64,000 nt of DNA from assembly GCA_937862815.1 (NCBI GenBank), contig CALMED010000038.1:90155-154154 (forward strand), given 5' to 3'. The notes under the pieces were generated by a model. The model made no database searches. It saw only the letters and a list, made by a program, of their open reading frames with translations, and was not told where the DNA came from. Both the position numbers and the translations under genes were made by a program. Source of the DNA: an uncultured Chitinophagaceae bacterium. GTDB lineage: Bacteria > Bacteroidota > Bacteroidia > Chitinophagales > Chitinophagaceae. The stretch's first letter is position 1, and each line of letters begins with the position of its first letter. Shown piece after piece: positions 35,735-44,873 of this stretch.

Positions 35735-36526
35735 ATGGACGAAAAAATGTCATCTTTTTCAATTGTCATTGTGGTGAAAAACGCAGCGGCCACGTTGCCA
35801 CGCCTCCTGCGCAGCCTTGATGGCCTGAGCAATGATGTGGTAGTGGTGGACACCGGCAGCACCGATGCCACCCGGGAACTGGCGCTTATGTTTACCGACC
35901 AGGTGCACACGGCTCCCTGGGAGGGGTATGGACGCACCAAGCAGAAAGCGGCCCTGCTGGCCCGTAACGATTGGGTATTGTCGCTCGATGCCGACGAGGA
36001 AGTGACAGAAGAACTCCGGTCTTCCCTCCGGAACTGGAAGCCGGGCGCTCCCAACCAGGTCTACCAGCTGCATTGGCTCAACTTTGTTGGCGGCCGGCCC
36101 ATCCGGTACGGATTGTGGAGCAACGACTGGAAAAACAGGTTGTTTCACCGTAAAACCGTTAACTGGAATGATGCGGAGGCGCACGAAGACCTGGTTGCCG
36201 CTGTTCCCCTGGTTCAATCAAAGCTCAGCGGCCGCCTGCATCATTATTCGTTCAACAACCTGTTTAACCTCACCGAAAAGCACATCCATTACGCGTGGCT
36301 CATGGGAAACCATATGCAAAAAAAGGGAAAGCGCCCCCGGATGTTGAAAATGGTTCTCTCGCCCGTTTGGATCTTTTTGAAGGGGTACCTGTTCCGGCTT
36401 GGCTTTCTTGACGGACTTGCGGGGTTTCATATCGCCCGCACCACCGCTTATTATGCGTACCTCAAAAACCTGGTGCTGTGGGAGCAATACCAGGCAGCGG
36501 AGTCTGCCGGTACCCAAGGCTCCTGA
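35735..36526 (+). CDS. Glycosyltransferase family 2 (LPS core type)
   Basis: The 263-residue protein begins MDEKMSSFSIVIVVKNAAAT, a GT2 strand and loop, and has VVVVDTGSTDATRELALMFT plus WVLSLDADEEVTEELRSSLR, the DxD-like sugar-nucleotide site. ETAH-like WNDAEAHEDLVAAV is the ED motif. It resembles WaaE/KdtX-type core glycosyltransferases that add a sugar to LPS. The C-terminal segment KGYLFRLGFLDGLAGF is likely membrane-associated. It lies between an O-antigen-ligase-like gene and a Lon-N gene. Confidence 0.9.
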   Translation: MDEKMSSFSIVIVVKNAAATLPRLLRSLDGLSNDVVVVDTGSTDATRELALMFTDQVHTAPWEGYGRTKQKAALLARNDWVLSLDADEEVTEELRSSLRNWKPGAPNQVYQLHWLNFVGGRPIRYGLWSNDWKNRLFHRKTVNWNDAEAHEDLVAAVPLVQSKLSGRLHHYSFNNLFNLTEKHIHYAWLMGNHMQKKGKRPRMLKMVLSPVWIFLKGYLFRLGFLDGLAGFHIARTTAYYAYLKNLVLWEQYQAAESAGTQGS

Positions 36527-36561
36527 CCTGATTGGTGCAAATTCCGATCTTTGCCGCTGAC

Positions 36562-37203
36562 ATGACGAACTTTATTCCCATCTTTCCCCTGGCATTGGTG
36601 GTTTATCCCGGCGAAGAGCTCAACCTGCATATTTTTGAACCCCGTTACCGGCAGCTCATCCGGGAGTGCTTCGATCAGCAGAAGCCTTTTGGCATCCCGG
36701 CTGTGGTGCACAACGAGCTGAAGGAATTGGGCACCCTGGTGGAGGTGACGGCCATCCGAAAGGTGTACGACGATGACAAGATGGATGTGTCCACCCGGGG
36801 CCTCCGTGTGTTTCGTATGCTGGAACTCATAAAAGAGTTGCCCGATAAACTGTACAGCGGTGCCATTGTATCGTATCCCGATGAAGTATTCGATGGCAAC
36901 TCCCGGCTCATGCAACAGGTGCTTGCCGGTATGAAAGATCTGCACCGCCTGTTGCAGGTGAGCAAAGCGTTTACAAAGGCCGAAGGGGAACTGGGCGCCT
37001 ACGACGTGGCGCACCACCTGGGACTGAACCTCGAAGAAGAATACGAGCTGCTGGGCCTCTTCCGGGAAGCGCAGCGGCAGGAATACCTGCGGCGGCATCT
37101 GCACAAAGCAGTGCCTTTCCTGGCGGAAATGGAACAGCTGAAAGAACGCATCCGCCTGAACGGGCATTTCAAAAACCTGGACACGTTTAAATTTGAGTTC
37201 TGA
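36562..37203 (+). CDS. Lon substrate-binding (LON-N) domain protein
   Basis: The 213-residue protein consists of a LON-N domain without ATPase or protease. The N-terminus IPIFPLALVVYPGEELNLHI with FEPRYRQLIRECFDQ is the family hallmark. The remaining half is helical and ends in KFEF. Such stand-alone LON-N proteins may act as adaptors or interact with Lon, but no function is established. I start at the ATG at 36562 (MTNFIP), where the domain begins. Confidence 0.9.
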   Translation: MTNFIPIFPLALVVYPGEELNLHIFEPRYRQLIRECFDQQKPFGIPAVVHNELKELGTLVEVTAIRKVYDDDKMDVSTRGLRVFRMLELIKELPDKLYSGAIVSYPDEVFDGNSRLMQQVLAGMKDLHRLLQVSKAFTKAEGELGAYDVAHHLGLNLEEEYELLGLFREAQRQEYLRRHLHKAVPFLAEMEQLKERIRLNGHFKNLDTFKFEF

Positions 37204-37243
37204 GGAACCGGCCTTCGTCTAACACCGTCCAAAAAACAACTGC

Positions 37244-37969
37244 ATGAGCACAACCCTTTGTCTCGATTTTGGAAACACCCGCCTCAAAGCGGCCGTCTTT
37301 GCCGGCGACCAGCTGCAGGAGATCCGGGTGCTGCCCGATGACAACCGCGATACAATCACCGGTCTGCTGCAGCAGACAAACCCGGCATTCACCATCCTGT
37401 CGTCAGTCATTCACCATGCCGGACATGTGGAAGCTCTGCTGGGGGACCACAGTCACTTTCACAAACTCTCGTATACCACCCGCCTGCCCTTTTCCACCCC
37501 TGTGGGCAAGCCCGAAACCATCGGGGCCGACCGGCTGGCGCTCTGTGCCGCGGCGGTACACCTCTTTCCCGGCAGGAACAACCTCGCCATCGGGCTGGGC
37601 ACCTGCATCACCTACAACTTCATCAACCAGCAGCACCAATTCCTGGGCGGCAGCATTTCACCCGGTCTCGAAATGCGGTTCAAAAGCATGCACGCTCTCA
37701 CAGCCAAACTGCCGTTGGTGCAGATGGACTGGAACTTCCCGCTCATCGGCTACGACACCAAAACCAACCTCCTGAGCGGGGTGGCCTGGGGCATGGCCAA
37801 AGAGATTGACGGCATCATCGAAGCGTACGAAGAAAAGTACGGGAACTTTAACGTGCTGTTAACCGGGGGTGATACCCTCCATTTTGGTCCTCTGCTCAAA
37901 AAGCAGATATTTGCAGACCCTCATCTAATCTTTAAAGGTCTTTATGCAATCAGCGTGCACAACCGGTAG
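37244..37969 (+). CDS. coaX: Type III pantothenate kinase
   Basis: CoaX phosphorylates pantothenate, the first step of coenzyme A synthesis. The 241-residue protein shows TLCLDFGNTRLKAAVFAG (the phosphate loop), PVGKPETIGADRLALCAAAV (the substrate-binding GADR motif) and IGLGTCITYNFINQ followed by GGSISPGLEMRFKSMHALTA. These are the type III PanK motifs in order. Type I or II enzymes lack these. The next gene starts 26 bases before its stop, so they are translationally coupled. Confidence 0.96.
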   Translation: MSTTLCLDFGNTRLKAAVFAGDQLQEIRVLPDDNRDTITGLLQQTNPAFTILSSVIHHAGHVEALLGDHSHFHKLSYTTRLPFSTPVGKPETIGADRLALCAAAVHLFPGRNNLAIGLGTCITYNFINQQHQFLGGSISPGLEMRFKSMHALTAKLPLVQMDWNFPLIGYDTKTNLLSGVAWGMAKEIDGIIEAYEEKYGNFNVLLTGGDTLHFGPLLKKQIFADPHLIFKGLYAISVHNR

Positions 37970-39284
37970 GCGTGTTCTGGGTCTGGTATCACTACTGCTG
38001 CTTTCGGGAATTTCATCGGTCTTTTCACAGGATAACTCGCCGTGGAGCCGCTATGGATTGGGGGATATCGTACCCTCCACCAACATTGTAAACCGCGGCA
38101 TGGGGCATACCGCTGCCGCCTACGCCGATTTTCAGACCATCAACTTCGTTAATCCCGCCTCCTACAGCAAGTTTGGCATGCAACGGGCCATCCTGGATGT
38201 GGGGCTCGACATCAACAGCCGCACCCTTAGCAACAACCGGGGCGACAGCTATACCTCTTCCAACGCCTACATTCCCTACCTGGGCGCCGGCTTCCAGATC
38301 AAGAAAGAGAAATCGAAAACCGACTGGGGACTGGCTTTCGGTCTCCGCCCTCTCACTAAGGTGAGTTATAACATAAACGCGGGCCAGCGCATCCCGGCCG
38401 GTGACAGCGCCGTGTACAACTACGAAGGCAACGGCGGAACCTACCAGGCTTTTGTGGGAACGGCCCTGGGTCGCAAGAATTTCAGCATCGGCATCAACAC
38501 GGGCTACCGCTTCGGGTCCAAGGATTATTCCACGCGGGTGTTTCTGCTCAACGATACCAGCCCCTCCCGGTACACCCCCGGCCTCAAAGAAGTGCGCAAC
38601 AATTTTGGCGGCGCATTTGCAGAGCTGGGCCTGCAGTACCAGCTTGCACTTAACAAGAAGAGCAACCTGCAGTTCGGAGCCTATGGCAGCCTGCAGGCGC
38701 CGCTCAGGGTAACCCGCAATGAAAAATTTGAATCCTTCTTCCTGGCCGGAGAGGCCGGTATCCCCACCCGTATTGATTCGGTATCGGAACAGCGCAATGT
38801 AAAAGGCGCCATTCAGTACCCGGCTTACTACGGAGTAGGCTTGCTGTACGACTTCCAGGGCAAGGGACGGCTCAATGTGGCCGCCGACTATGTGATTCAC
38901 CAGTGGAGTAACTATCGTTACTTCGATGCGCCCGATTTTATGCGGGATTCCCGGCAGATAAAGCTGGGCGCCCAGTACCTGCCCGATGCCACCGGCACTT
39001 CCACCAATTTCTGGAGCAATGTGCTGTACCGGGCCGGGCTCTTGCTGGTGCGGGAACCCTTTACGGTAGACGGCAATATGAACAGCGTGGGCTTTACTTT
39101 TGGCGCAGGGCTGCCGGTGCGTAAATATTCCTACGCCGAGGTAAACAAGAGCAACATCGTCAACCTCGCCATGGAATTTGGACAGCGCAGCAACCGCAAC
39201 AGCCTGCTGCGGGAAAATTATTTCCGCCTGGCAGTGAGCTTCTCGTTTTCCGATATCTGGTTCATCAAACGCAAATATGATTAA
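37944..39284 (+). CDS. Outer-membrane beta-barrel protein of a coaX-lptC cluster
   Basis: The 446-residue protein has a signal peptide (LGLVSLLLLSGISSVFSQ) and then DNSPWSRYGLGDIVPSTNIV, a motif conserved in Bacteroidota barrel proteins at this locus. The rest is alternating strands with many Tyr, Gly and Asn and ends ENYFRLAVSFSFSDIWFIKR, a typical final strand. FadL/OmpP1-type lipid transport is possible but not shown. It overlaps coaX by 26 bases and lptC by 8, so the cluster is one transcript. Confidence 0.8.
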   Translation: MQSACTTGRRVLGLVSLLLLSGISSVFSQDNSPWSRYGLGDIVPSTNIVNRGMGHTAAAYADFQTINFVNPASYSKFGMQRAILDVGLDINSRTLSNNRGDSYTSSNAYIPYLGAGFQIKKEKSKTDWGLAFGLRPLTKVSYNINAGQRIPAGDSAVYNYEGNGGTYQAFVGTALGRKNFSIGINTGYRFGSKDYSTRVFLLNDTSPSRYTPGLKEVRNNFGGAFAELGLQYQLALNKKSNLQFGAYGSLQAPLRVTRNEKFESFFLAGEAGIPTRIDSVSEQRNVKGAIQYPAYYGVGLLYDFQGKGRLNVAADYVIHQWSNYRYFDAPDFMRDSRQIKLGAQYLPDATGTSTNFWSNVLYRAGLLLVREPFTVDGNMNSVGFTFGAGLPVRKYSYAEVNKSNIVNLAMEFGQRSNRNSLLRENYFRLAVSFSFSDIWFIKRKYD

Positions 39285-39858
39285 CGGGGTGCTATACCGC
39301 TTTCTGGCACGCGCCCGCACAGCAGCATGGATCACCGGATGCTTTTTTTTATACAGCTGCGAAAATGATCTGGGCACCATCCGCGATCTGCAGAAAAGCA
39401 AGCTGAGCGTGGATGAGGTGACCGGCGTGGAAAGCTACCTCAGCCAGGCGGGCCGGGTAAAGGCCAAACTTACTGCACCCTACATGCTGCGGTACTTCGA
39501 CAGCGTACCGCGGGTGGAATTCCCCAACACACTGCATGTGGATTTTTACAACGACAGCCTGCAGATCGAAAGCTATCTTGATGCTAAAACAGGGTATTAC
39601 TATGAACAGCAAAGCCGGGTGATCCTGACCGACAGCGTGGTGGTGATCCGCATCAACGGCGATACGCTTAAAACAAAAGAACTCTTCTGGGAACAGAACC
39701 TGCACAAACTTTTTACCAATTCCGATGTTGAAATACGCCAGAAAACCAAGACCATCTTCGGTAAAGGCTTTGAAAGTGACGAACAACTCAAGAACTTCCG
39801 GATTGATACGGTGAAGGGGGTGCTGCTGGTGGAGGAATCGCGCTTTGGGGGGAATTGA
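39277..39858 (+). CDS. lptC: LPS export periplasmic lipoprotein LptC
   Basis: LptC is the membrane-anchored periplasmic part of the Lpt bridge that carries LPS from the ABC transporter to LptA. The 193-residue protein has a lipoprotein signal ending TGCFFLYSCEND, unlike the transmembrane anchor of E. coli LptC, and a jellyroll of beta strands with LSQAGRVKAKLTAPYMLRYF and YFDSVPRVEFPNTLHVDFYN. The pattern SYLDAKTGYYYEQQ is typical of the Bacteroidota form. It overlaps the barrel gene by eight bases. Confidence 0.92.
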   Translation: MINGVLYRFLARARTAAWITGCFFLYSCENDLGTIRDLQKSKLSVDEVTGVESYLSQAGRVKAKLTAPYMLRYFDSVPRVEFPNTLHVDFYNDSLQIESYLDAKTGYYYEQQSRVILTDSVVVIRINGDTLKTKELFWEQNLHKLFTNSDVEIRQKTKTIFGKGFESDEQLKNFRIDTVKGVLLVEESRFGGN

Positions 39859-39948
39859 GGAGGGGGATAAGTTTGAAGAGTTTCCGGAGGTTCAAGGGGT
39901 TATGAATTGAGTGGCTGTAGCGCATAACATTTAATAACAAATTAAAAC

Positions 39949-40938
39949 ATGGAATACAGAAAACTCGGACGGTCCGGATTACAGCTCAGCGTGCTCTCTT
40001 TTGGCAGCTGGGTAAGTTTTCACAAGCAAATTGACGACAGCGTGGCCGATGAACTGATGGGCATTGCCTACGATCAGGGGGTCAACTTTTTTGATAACGC
40101 AGAAGTGTATGCGCTGGGCAAAAGCGAGGAGATGATGGGGCGTGTGCTGAAGAAGAAGCAGTGGGACCGCACCTCCTATGTGGTGTCGTCCAAGGCCTAT
40201 TTCGGCTGGCGGGGCAAGGAAAACAAGCCCAACCAGACCGGACTCAGCCGTAAACACCTCGTGGAGGCTTGTCACGAAGCGCTGCAGCGCCTGCAGGTAG
40301 ACTACCTCGATCTCTACTTTTGCCACCGGCCCGATAAAAGTGTTCCCATCGAGGAAGTGGTATGGACCATGAACACCCTCATCCAGCAGGGCAAAATCCT
40401 TTACTGGGGTACCAGCGAATGGAGCGGCGTGGAAATCATGGAAGCGCACCGGGTGGCCCAGGCGTACCGCCTCATCGGTCCTGCCATGGAGCAACCCGAG
40501 TACAATCTTTTCAACCGGCACAAGCTCGAAAACGAATACCTGGAGGTGTTCAAAAACGTAGGCCTGGGCACCACCATCTGGAGCCCGCTGGCCAGTGGTT
40601 TGCTCACCGGCAAATACAACAACGGCATACCCGAAGGCGCCCGCCTGTCGATCCCCGGTTTTGAGTGGCTCAAAGACCGGGCCATGGTGGAGGAAAAGCT
40701 GCAGAAAGTGCGGCAGTACGAACAACTGGCGGCAGAACTGGGCTGCGGCATGGCGGCGCTATCCATTGCCTGGTGCATCCGCAATCCCCATGTGAGCACG
40801 GCCATCCTGGGCGCCACCCGCAAGGAGCAGCTGCTGGAAAACTTCAAGGCACTGGATGTGTTGCCCTTGCTCACCGATGAAGTGATGCAGCGGATTGATG
40901 ATCTGTTTGGCACCAAACCCCGCCTGCCGGAGTGGTAA
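39949..40938 (+). CDS. Aldo/keto reductase (voltage-gated K+ channel beta/YghZ type)
   Basis: The 329-residue protein has the AKR tetrad in order: NFFDNAEVYALGKSEEMMGR (Asp and Tyr), SSKAYFGWRGKENKPN (Lys) and LDLYFCHRPD (His). The YRKLGRSGLQLSVLSFGSW N-terminus and DQGVNFFDNA match AKR6/YghZ-like proteins rather than AKR5. It reduces aldehydes and ketones with NADPH; the physiological substrate is unknown. A terminator follows shortly after. Confidence 0.94.
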   Translation: MEYRKLGRSGLQLSVLSFGSWVSFHKQIDDSVADELMGIAYDQGVNFFDNAEVYALGKSEEMMGRVLKKKQWDRTSYVVSSKAYFGWRGKENKPNQTGLSRKHLVEACHEALQRLQVDYLDLYFCHRPDKSVPIEEVVWTMNTLIQQGKILYWGTSEWSGVEIMEAHRVAQAYRLIGPAMEQPEYNLFNRHKLENEYLEVFKNVGLGTTIWSPLASGLLTGKYNNGIPEGARLSIPGFEWLKDRAMVEEKLQKVRQYEQLAAELGCGMAALSIAWCIRNPHVSTAILGATRKEQLLENFKALDVLPLLTDEVMQRIDDLFGTKPRLPEW

Positions 40939-40961
40939 TTTCCACGTTTGCAACAAGCACG

Positions 40962-40990
40962 AAGGGCGCACCTGCGGGTTCGCCCTTTTT
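40962..40990 (+). terminator. Rho-independent terminator after the aldo/keto reductase
   Basis: AAGGGCG (40962-40968) pairs with CGCCCTT (40981-40987), followed by a T run reaching the stop of the convergent cytochrome gene. Confidence 0.8.
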
Positions 40991-42052
40991 TTATGGCTGC
41001 ATGTGCATTTCCTTAATCCAGCGGCTGATCAGCGCCACCCCTTCTTTGTGCACCAGTTCCCGCCCGATCTCGGGCATCGCAATGCCAGGGTCGTTGGTGT
41101 GCATGCGGTAGACCAGGATAGAGCGTTCGGGCTTACCCGGTTCAATGTCGTAGCTACGGTTGCCGCTGCCTCTTCCGGCGGCCACCGGTGTTTTTAAAAT
41201 ACCCAGGGCGGTTGGATTGGTTTCGTGGATGTCGAGAAACAGACCGGAGGTGCGGGCCGGCCCCTCTTTGCTGTGACAGTGCCCGCAGTTGATGTCGAGA
41301 TACGCCCGTGCCCGTTGTTCCACCGTGCCACTTGCTTCCCGATCCCATGCTGCGTTGGATGGATGCGGTCCTTCCGGCAGATCAATCCATCCCTGCTCTT
41401 TCCAGTACTGCAGCTGGTTTTTTGTTCCCGTTGCATAAGCATAGTCGCCGTTGAGGTGCCGGGCCGCCATCCCGATGGGCTGGATGCGGTTGCTGGTTTT
41501 ATGACAGCCCAGGCATTGCGCCTGTGAGGGGATCACGTAGCGGAACTGAACATTTTTTCCGTGGGCATCTGTAAACAAAACGGAAACGATGTCACCCACC
41601 GGTTCAAACACGGCGTCGGTTTGTTCCGCGTTCCAGATGTACTGGTAGGTAGCCCAGCCGCTTTCGCGGTGGGCCAGCAGGCGGGTCTCCAGGATACGCC
41701 GTCCTTTTTCCGGCTGGCGGAAGTCGAGCGGGTAATAGAAGTTTTTAATCAGCACGGTACCCACAGGCAGTTGAAAGAGACCTGTTTCGTGGTACACCGC
41801 TTTTTTACCGGACGGCAGGCGGATAAAACGGGCTTTCTCGGCATAGTTGCTGAAGAGCGGGGTGTTGAGGTCGTAAGGTAGCACATCCGCGGCCGGCTGC
41901 AGGTTGTTGAGCGCTCCGGTGAAGAAGCCATAACCGCTCAGGTTTTCATAAAACGTAAACAGGGGGTCGTTGTTTTCCGGCTGCCGGAAAGCGGAAACCA
42001 GCAGCAGAAAGCAACCAATAAACAGGGCAGTGGCCAGTACTCGCATGGGCAT
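40991..42052 (-). CDS. SO2930-type diheme c-type cytochrome
   Basis: The 353-residue protein has a signal peptide (VLATALFIGCFLLLVSAFRQ) and two heme c sites: CLGCH (residues about 190) and CGHCH (about 265). The flanking text QAQCLGCHKTSNRIQPIGM and LDINCGHCHSKEGPARTSG matches the SO2930 family, named after a Shewanella protein. It is always found next to a parallel-beta-helix protein, as here: the partner ends 4 bases before. The electron partner and the substrate are unknown. Start choice: MPMRVL at 42052; an ATG at 42046 is also possible, and a TAACTTTA box overlaps the stop of the partner. Confidence 0.88.
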   Translation of the reverse strand: MPMRVLATALFIGCFLLLVSAFRQPENNDPLFTFYENLSGYGFFTGALNNLQPAADVLPYDLNTPLFSNYAEKARFIRLPSGKKAVYHETGLFQLPVGTVLIKNFYYPLDFRQPEKGRRILETRLLAHRESGWATYQYIWNAEQTDAVFEPVGDIVSVLFTDAHGKNVQFRYVIPSQAQCLGCHKTSNRIQPIGMAARHLNGDYAYATGTKNQLQYWKEQGWIDLPEGPHPSNAAWDREASGTVEQRARAYLDINCGHCHSKEGPARTSGLFLDIHETNPTALGILKTPVAAGRGSGNRSYDIEPGKPERSILVYRMHTNDPGIAMPEIGRELVHKEGVALISRWIKEMHMQP

Positions 42053-42056
42053 AAAG

Positions 42057-43247
42057 TTACTGTACCGGCAGCAGAACCGGCGGTACTGGTGGAAGGGAGC
42101 AGGTATGCAGGCGGGCATCGCGGCTGATTAATAAAAAGCGGTTGCCCGCATCAATATTGGCAAAGGTTTGTTCTTTGTTTCCATGGATACAGAGATGTAC
42201 CGGTTTGGGGCCGTTGGTGATGCCGTCAAAGAGGATGTGCGGGACCTCTGTACCGAAACGAAGTTTCAGGCGGAACAGTTTACCCATTCTTCCCTGCCCG
42301 GTAGCCCGTACCGGCTCACGACTGTACTCGTTGCTGAAGATGGCGATGGAGTCGGGATACGGATCATAGGAGCTGTCTTTGATGGGGTTCTCGGTGATGT
42401 AATAACTCACAAGGGCGGTGCCCGTGGTGCGGTTGTTGATGATTTTGTTTTCAAATACATCCACCCGGGTGGCGGCCAGCAGCATGATGCCGCTGCCGGG
42501 TGGTACCTTGGCCACGATATTGCCTTTGGGTGCAAAATTTTTATGGTTGTTGTGATGGATGTAATTGCGGAACACCCGTACCGAGCCGCCTTTTTTTACG
42601 GGCAGGTCGGGCAGATCGAAAACAAGAATGCCGCCGGTGTTATTGGTGACCTCGTTGTCGTACACATCGGCATACATCGAGTTTTCGATTTCGATGCCGG
42701 CCACGTTTTCGTAAGCACGGCAGTTCCGGACAATGATGTGTTGGCTTTGACCCACATAGATGCCTGCATCGCTGGCGCCCCGGGCTTCGCACCCTTCGAT
42801 GAGGATGTTGCTGCACTGTACGGGGTAGATACCATAACCACCGTTGGTGCGGTGGGCGCCCCGGGTCCACTCGGCTTTTACATTACGGAACACCATGCCC
42901 CGCACGTCCTGGGTTTTGATGGCATCGCCCTTTGTATCCTGCACGGTAAGATCCTGCAGAGTGATGCGGGTACAGTTGATAATCTTGATGCCTTCGGCGC
43001 CCGCCACCTGTCCGGCAAAGCTGAGGATGGTCTTGTCCATCCCTTTCCCTTTGATGATGACGTGGTTTTTTCCCTCCAGCCAGAGCGAGGCCGGCAGTAT
43101 GAAGCGGCCTTCGGGCAGCTCGATGGTGCTGTGGTCGGCTGCCAGGATGAACTGCCGCTGCATGTCCTTCACGGCGCTTTCCTGTGCCTGCAGGCTGCCG
43201 GTAAAGAGGAGCAGGAGGCAGAACAGGGGCTGATGCAATTGTTGCAT
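42057..43247 (-). CDS. Secreted parallel beta-helix protein, partner of the SO2930 cytochrome
   Basis: The 396-residue protein has a signal peptide (LFCLLLLFTGSLQAQE) and PbH1-type repeats: IELPEGRFILPASLWLEG, then IINCTRITLQDLTVQDTKGD, VRNCRAYENVAGIEIENSMY and VYDNEVTNNTGGILVFDLPD. This is the right-handed beta-helix of carbohydrate-active or copper-nitrous-oxide-type proteins. It is encoded immediately upstream of the SO2930 cytochrome on the same strand; the pair recurs in other genomes. Function is unknown. Confidence 0.88.
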   Translation of the reverse strand: MQQLHQPLFCLLLLFTGSLQAQESAVKDMQRQFILAADHSTIELPEGRFILPASLWLEGKNHVIIKGKGMDKTILSFAGQVAGAEGIKIINCTRITLQDLTVQDTKGDAIKTQDVRGMVFRNVKAEWTRGAHRTNGGYGIYPVQCSNILIEGCEARGASDAGIYVGQSQHIIVRNCRAYENVAGIEIENSMYADVYDNEVTNNTGGILVFDLPDLPVKKGGSVRVFRNYIHHNNHKNFAPKGNIVAKVPPGSGIMLLAATRVDVFENKIINNRTTGTALVSYYITENPIKDSSYDPYPDSIAIFSNEYSREPVRATGQGRMGKLFRLKLRFGTEVPHILFDGITNGPKPVHLCIHGNKEQTFANIDAGNRFLLISRDARLHTCSLPPVPPVLLPVQ

Positions 43248-43328
43248 GAATGAAATTATGGATTAAAGATCGGATTCCCGGGCGGTGATTCAAAGCGATG
43301 TGTTACCTTCCTGTTTAAAATTATTGCT

Positions 43329-44150
43329 ATGTCATTTCAGGGTAAAACCGTTTTTATTACCGGGGCGTCCCGGGGGATAGGTAAGGCAATGGGTCTCAAG
43401 CTGGCCCGGGCCGGTGCCAACGTGGTGGTGGCGGCCAAGAGTGTGGAAGAAAATCCCAGACTGGGAGGCACCATTTTTTCCGCGGCGGCCGAAATGGATG
43501 CGGCCGGGGGGAAGGGGCTGGCCATCCAGCTCGACATCCGCTTTGAAGATCAGATCCAGGCGGCCGTAGAGAAAACGGTGGAAACCTTTGGCGGGATTGA
43601 TATCCTTATCAATAACGCATCGGCTATCAACCTCACGCCTACCGAGCAAACTGAGCCCAAGCGGTTCGACCTGATGCACGACATCAACGTGCGGGGTACG
43701 TTCTTTATGACCCGTGCCTGCATTCCCTACCTGCGCAAGGGAAAGAATCCGCACATCCTCACCTTGTCTCCCCCGGTGAACTTAAAGCCCAAATGGCTGG
43801 CCGGTCATATTGCCTATACCCTCACCAAGTACAACATGAGCATGATGACGCTGGGCTGGGCGGAGGAGTTGAAGAAAGACGGCATCGCGGCCAACGCGTT
43901 GTGGCCCCGTACCACCATTGATACCGCTGCCGTACGCAACCTGCTGGGGGGTGAGGCGCTGGCAAAGATGAGCCGTACACCCGAAGTGCTGGCCGATGCG
44001 GCGTACTTTATCCTCAGCAAACCGGCCGCTTCCTGCACCGGCAACCTGTTTGTGGACGAGCAGGTGCTGGCCGCGGAGGGGATTACCGATTTAAGCGGGT
44101 ACAGTGTGGTGCCGGGCGGACAGTTGTTTACGGATTTGTTTGTGGATTAG
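43329..44150 (+). CDS. Short-chain dehydrogenase (HSDL2-like SDR)
   Basis: The 273-residue protein has the Rossmann motif VFITGASRGIGKAMGLKLAR, the NNA motif in DILINNASAINLTPTEQ, the active-site region with TLSPPVNLKPKW, and the YxxxK pair in AYTLTKYNMSM. The catalytic Ser is in the TLSPP segment. The pattern matches the HSDL2-type SDR subfamily, which oxidises or reduces alcohols with NAD(P). The long insertion ENPRLGGTIFSAAAEMDAAG is typical of this subfamily. A TACCTTCC box lies upstream. Confidence 0.92.
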   Translation: MSFQGKTVFITGASRGIGKAMGLKLARAGANVVVAAKSVEENPRLGGTIFSAAAEMDAAGGKGLAIQLDIRFEDQIQAAVEKTVETFGGIDILINNASAINLTPTEQTEPKRFDLMHDINVRGTFFMTRACIPYLRKGKNPHILTLSPPVNLKPKWLAGHIAYTLTKYNMSMMTLGWAEELKKDGIAANALWPRTTIDTAAVRNLLGGEALAKMSRTPEVLADAAYFILSKPAASCTGNLFVDEQVLAAEGITDLSGYSVVPGGQLFTDLFVD

Positions 44151-44345
44151 GGGTGAACCACGAAGGATTAACGACATGAAGCTACACGAAGTTGTTAGCT
44201 GATAGCAAGAGCTATCTTAATAATTCAGATGCTTTGTATTCATTCGTAACTCCGTGTCTGGGTGGTTCTTCACGATTTGAATCTAACGGTCTGAAGTCCT
44301 TTGATCTGTACCGTTTATTGATTTCGAAGTGGCAGGAACTGGAAG
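44151..44345. repeat. Low-complexity inverted words between SDR and PPC genes
   Basis: No gene is seen in these 195 bases. Words CCACGAAGGATTAACGAC and CTACACGAAG in the first part are loosely mirrored by AACTCCGTGTCTGGGTGG and TTCACGATTTG in the second, giving an imperfect palindrome; GATAGC-AAGA-GCTATC forms a short hairpin inside. Confidence 0.4.
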
Positions 44346-44819
44346 ATGAAATACTTTTTGATATTGCTGTTGTTTGCCAACTGTCAAACAAAAACCATCA
44401 TGCAACAAGAACCGGTAATTACCTACGCCCTTCGGTTAAAGCCAGGCGAAGACCTGAAGCAACAGCTCGAGGCCTTTGTTGCGGAGAAGCAGATACAGGC
44501 GGGTTGGATGATTACCTGTGTGGGTAGTCTTACGCAATACCACCTGCGATTTGCCAACCAACCGGCAGGTTCTAAAGTCAACGGACACTTTGAAATAGTA
44601 AGTTTAACGGGAACGCTCAGCGTTTACGGCAGTCATTTACACATAAGTGTAAGCGACAGCACCGGCCGCACCATTGGTGGTCACCTGCTCGATGGTAATC
44701 TCATTTATACAACGGCCGAAATCGTAATCGGTGAGTCAAAAGAACTGGTGTTTACCCGGGAGCGGGATGGTACTACAGAGTGGAAAGAATTTCAGATAAA
44801 AAAGCGCAGCGCGCTATAA
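44346..44819 (+). CDS. PPC-domain (DUF296) protein with putative export signal
   Basis: The 157-residue protein is a single PPC/DUF296 domain: PVITYALRLKPGEDLKQQLE, GWMITCVGSLTQYHLRFANQ and LTGTLSVYGSHLHISVSDST, where GS-x-HLHIS is the metal-binding signature. In plants and archaea the domain binds DNA-associated partners; bacterial copies are uncharacterised. The first 18 residues (KYFLILLLFANCQTK) look like a signal or lipoprotein leader, though Asn before Cys is not a canonical lipobox. An internal Met (MQQEPV) at residue 19 would give a cytoplasmic protein without it. Confidence 0.82.
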   Translation: MKYFLILLLFANCQTKTIMQQEPVITYALRLKPGEDLKQQLEAFVAEKQIQAGWMITCVGSLTQYHLRFANQPAGSKVNGHFEIVSLTGTLSVYGSHLHISVSDSTGRTIGGHLLDGNLIYTTAEIVIGESKELVFTRERDGTTEWKEFQIKKRSAL

Positions 44820-44821
44820 AA

Positions 44822-44850
44822 AAGGATGCAACCATTACCGTTGCATCCTT
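44822..44850. terminator. Bidirectional terminator between convergent genes
   Basis: AAGGATGCAAC (44822-44832) pairs with GTTGCATCCTT (44840-44850), with A and T runs outside the stem. It separates the PPC gene from the peptidase gene. Confidence 0.88.
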
Positions 44851-44873
44851 TTTTATTTCTGTACCGCAGGTGG

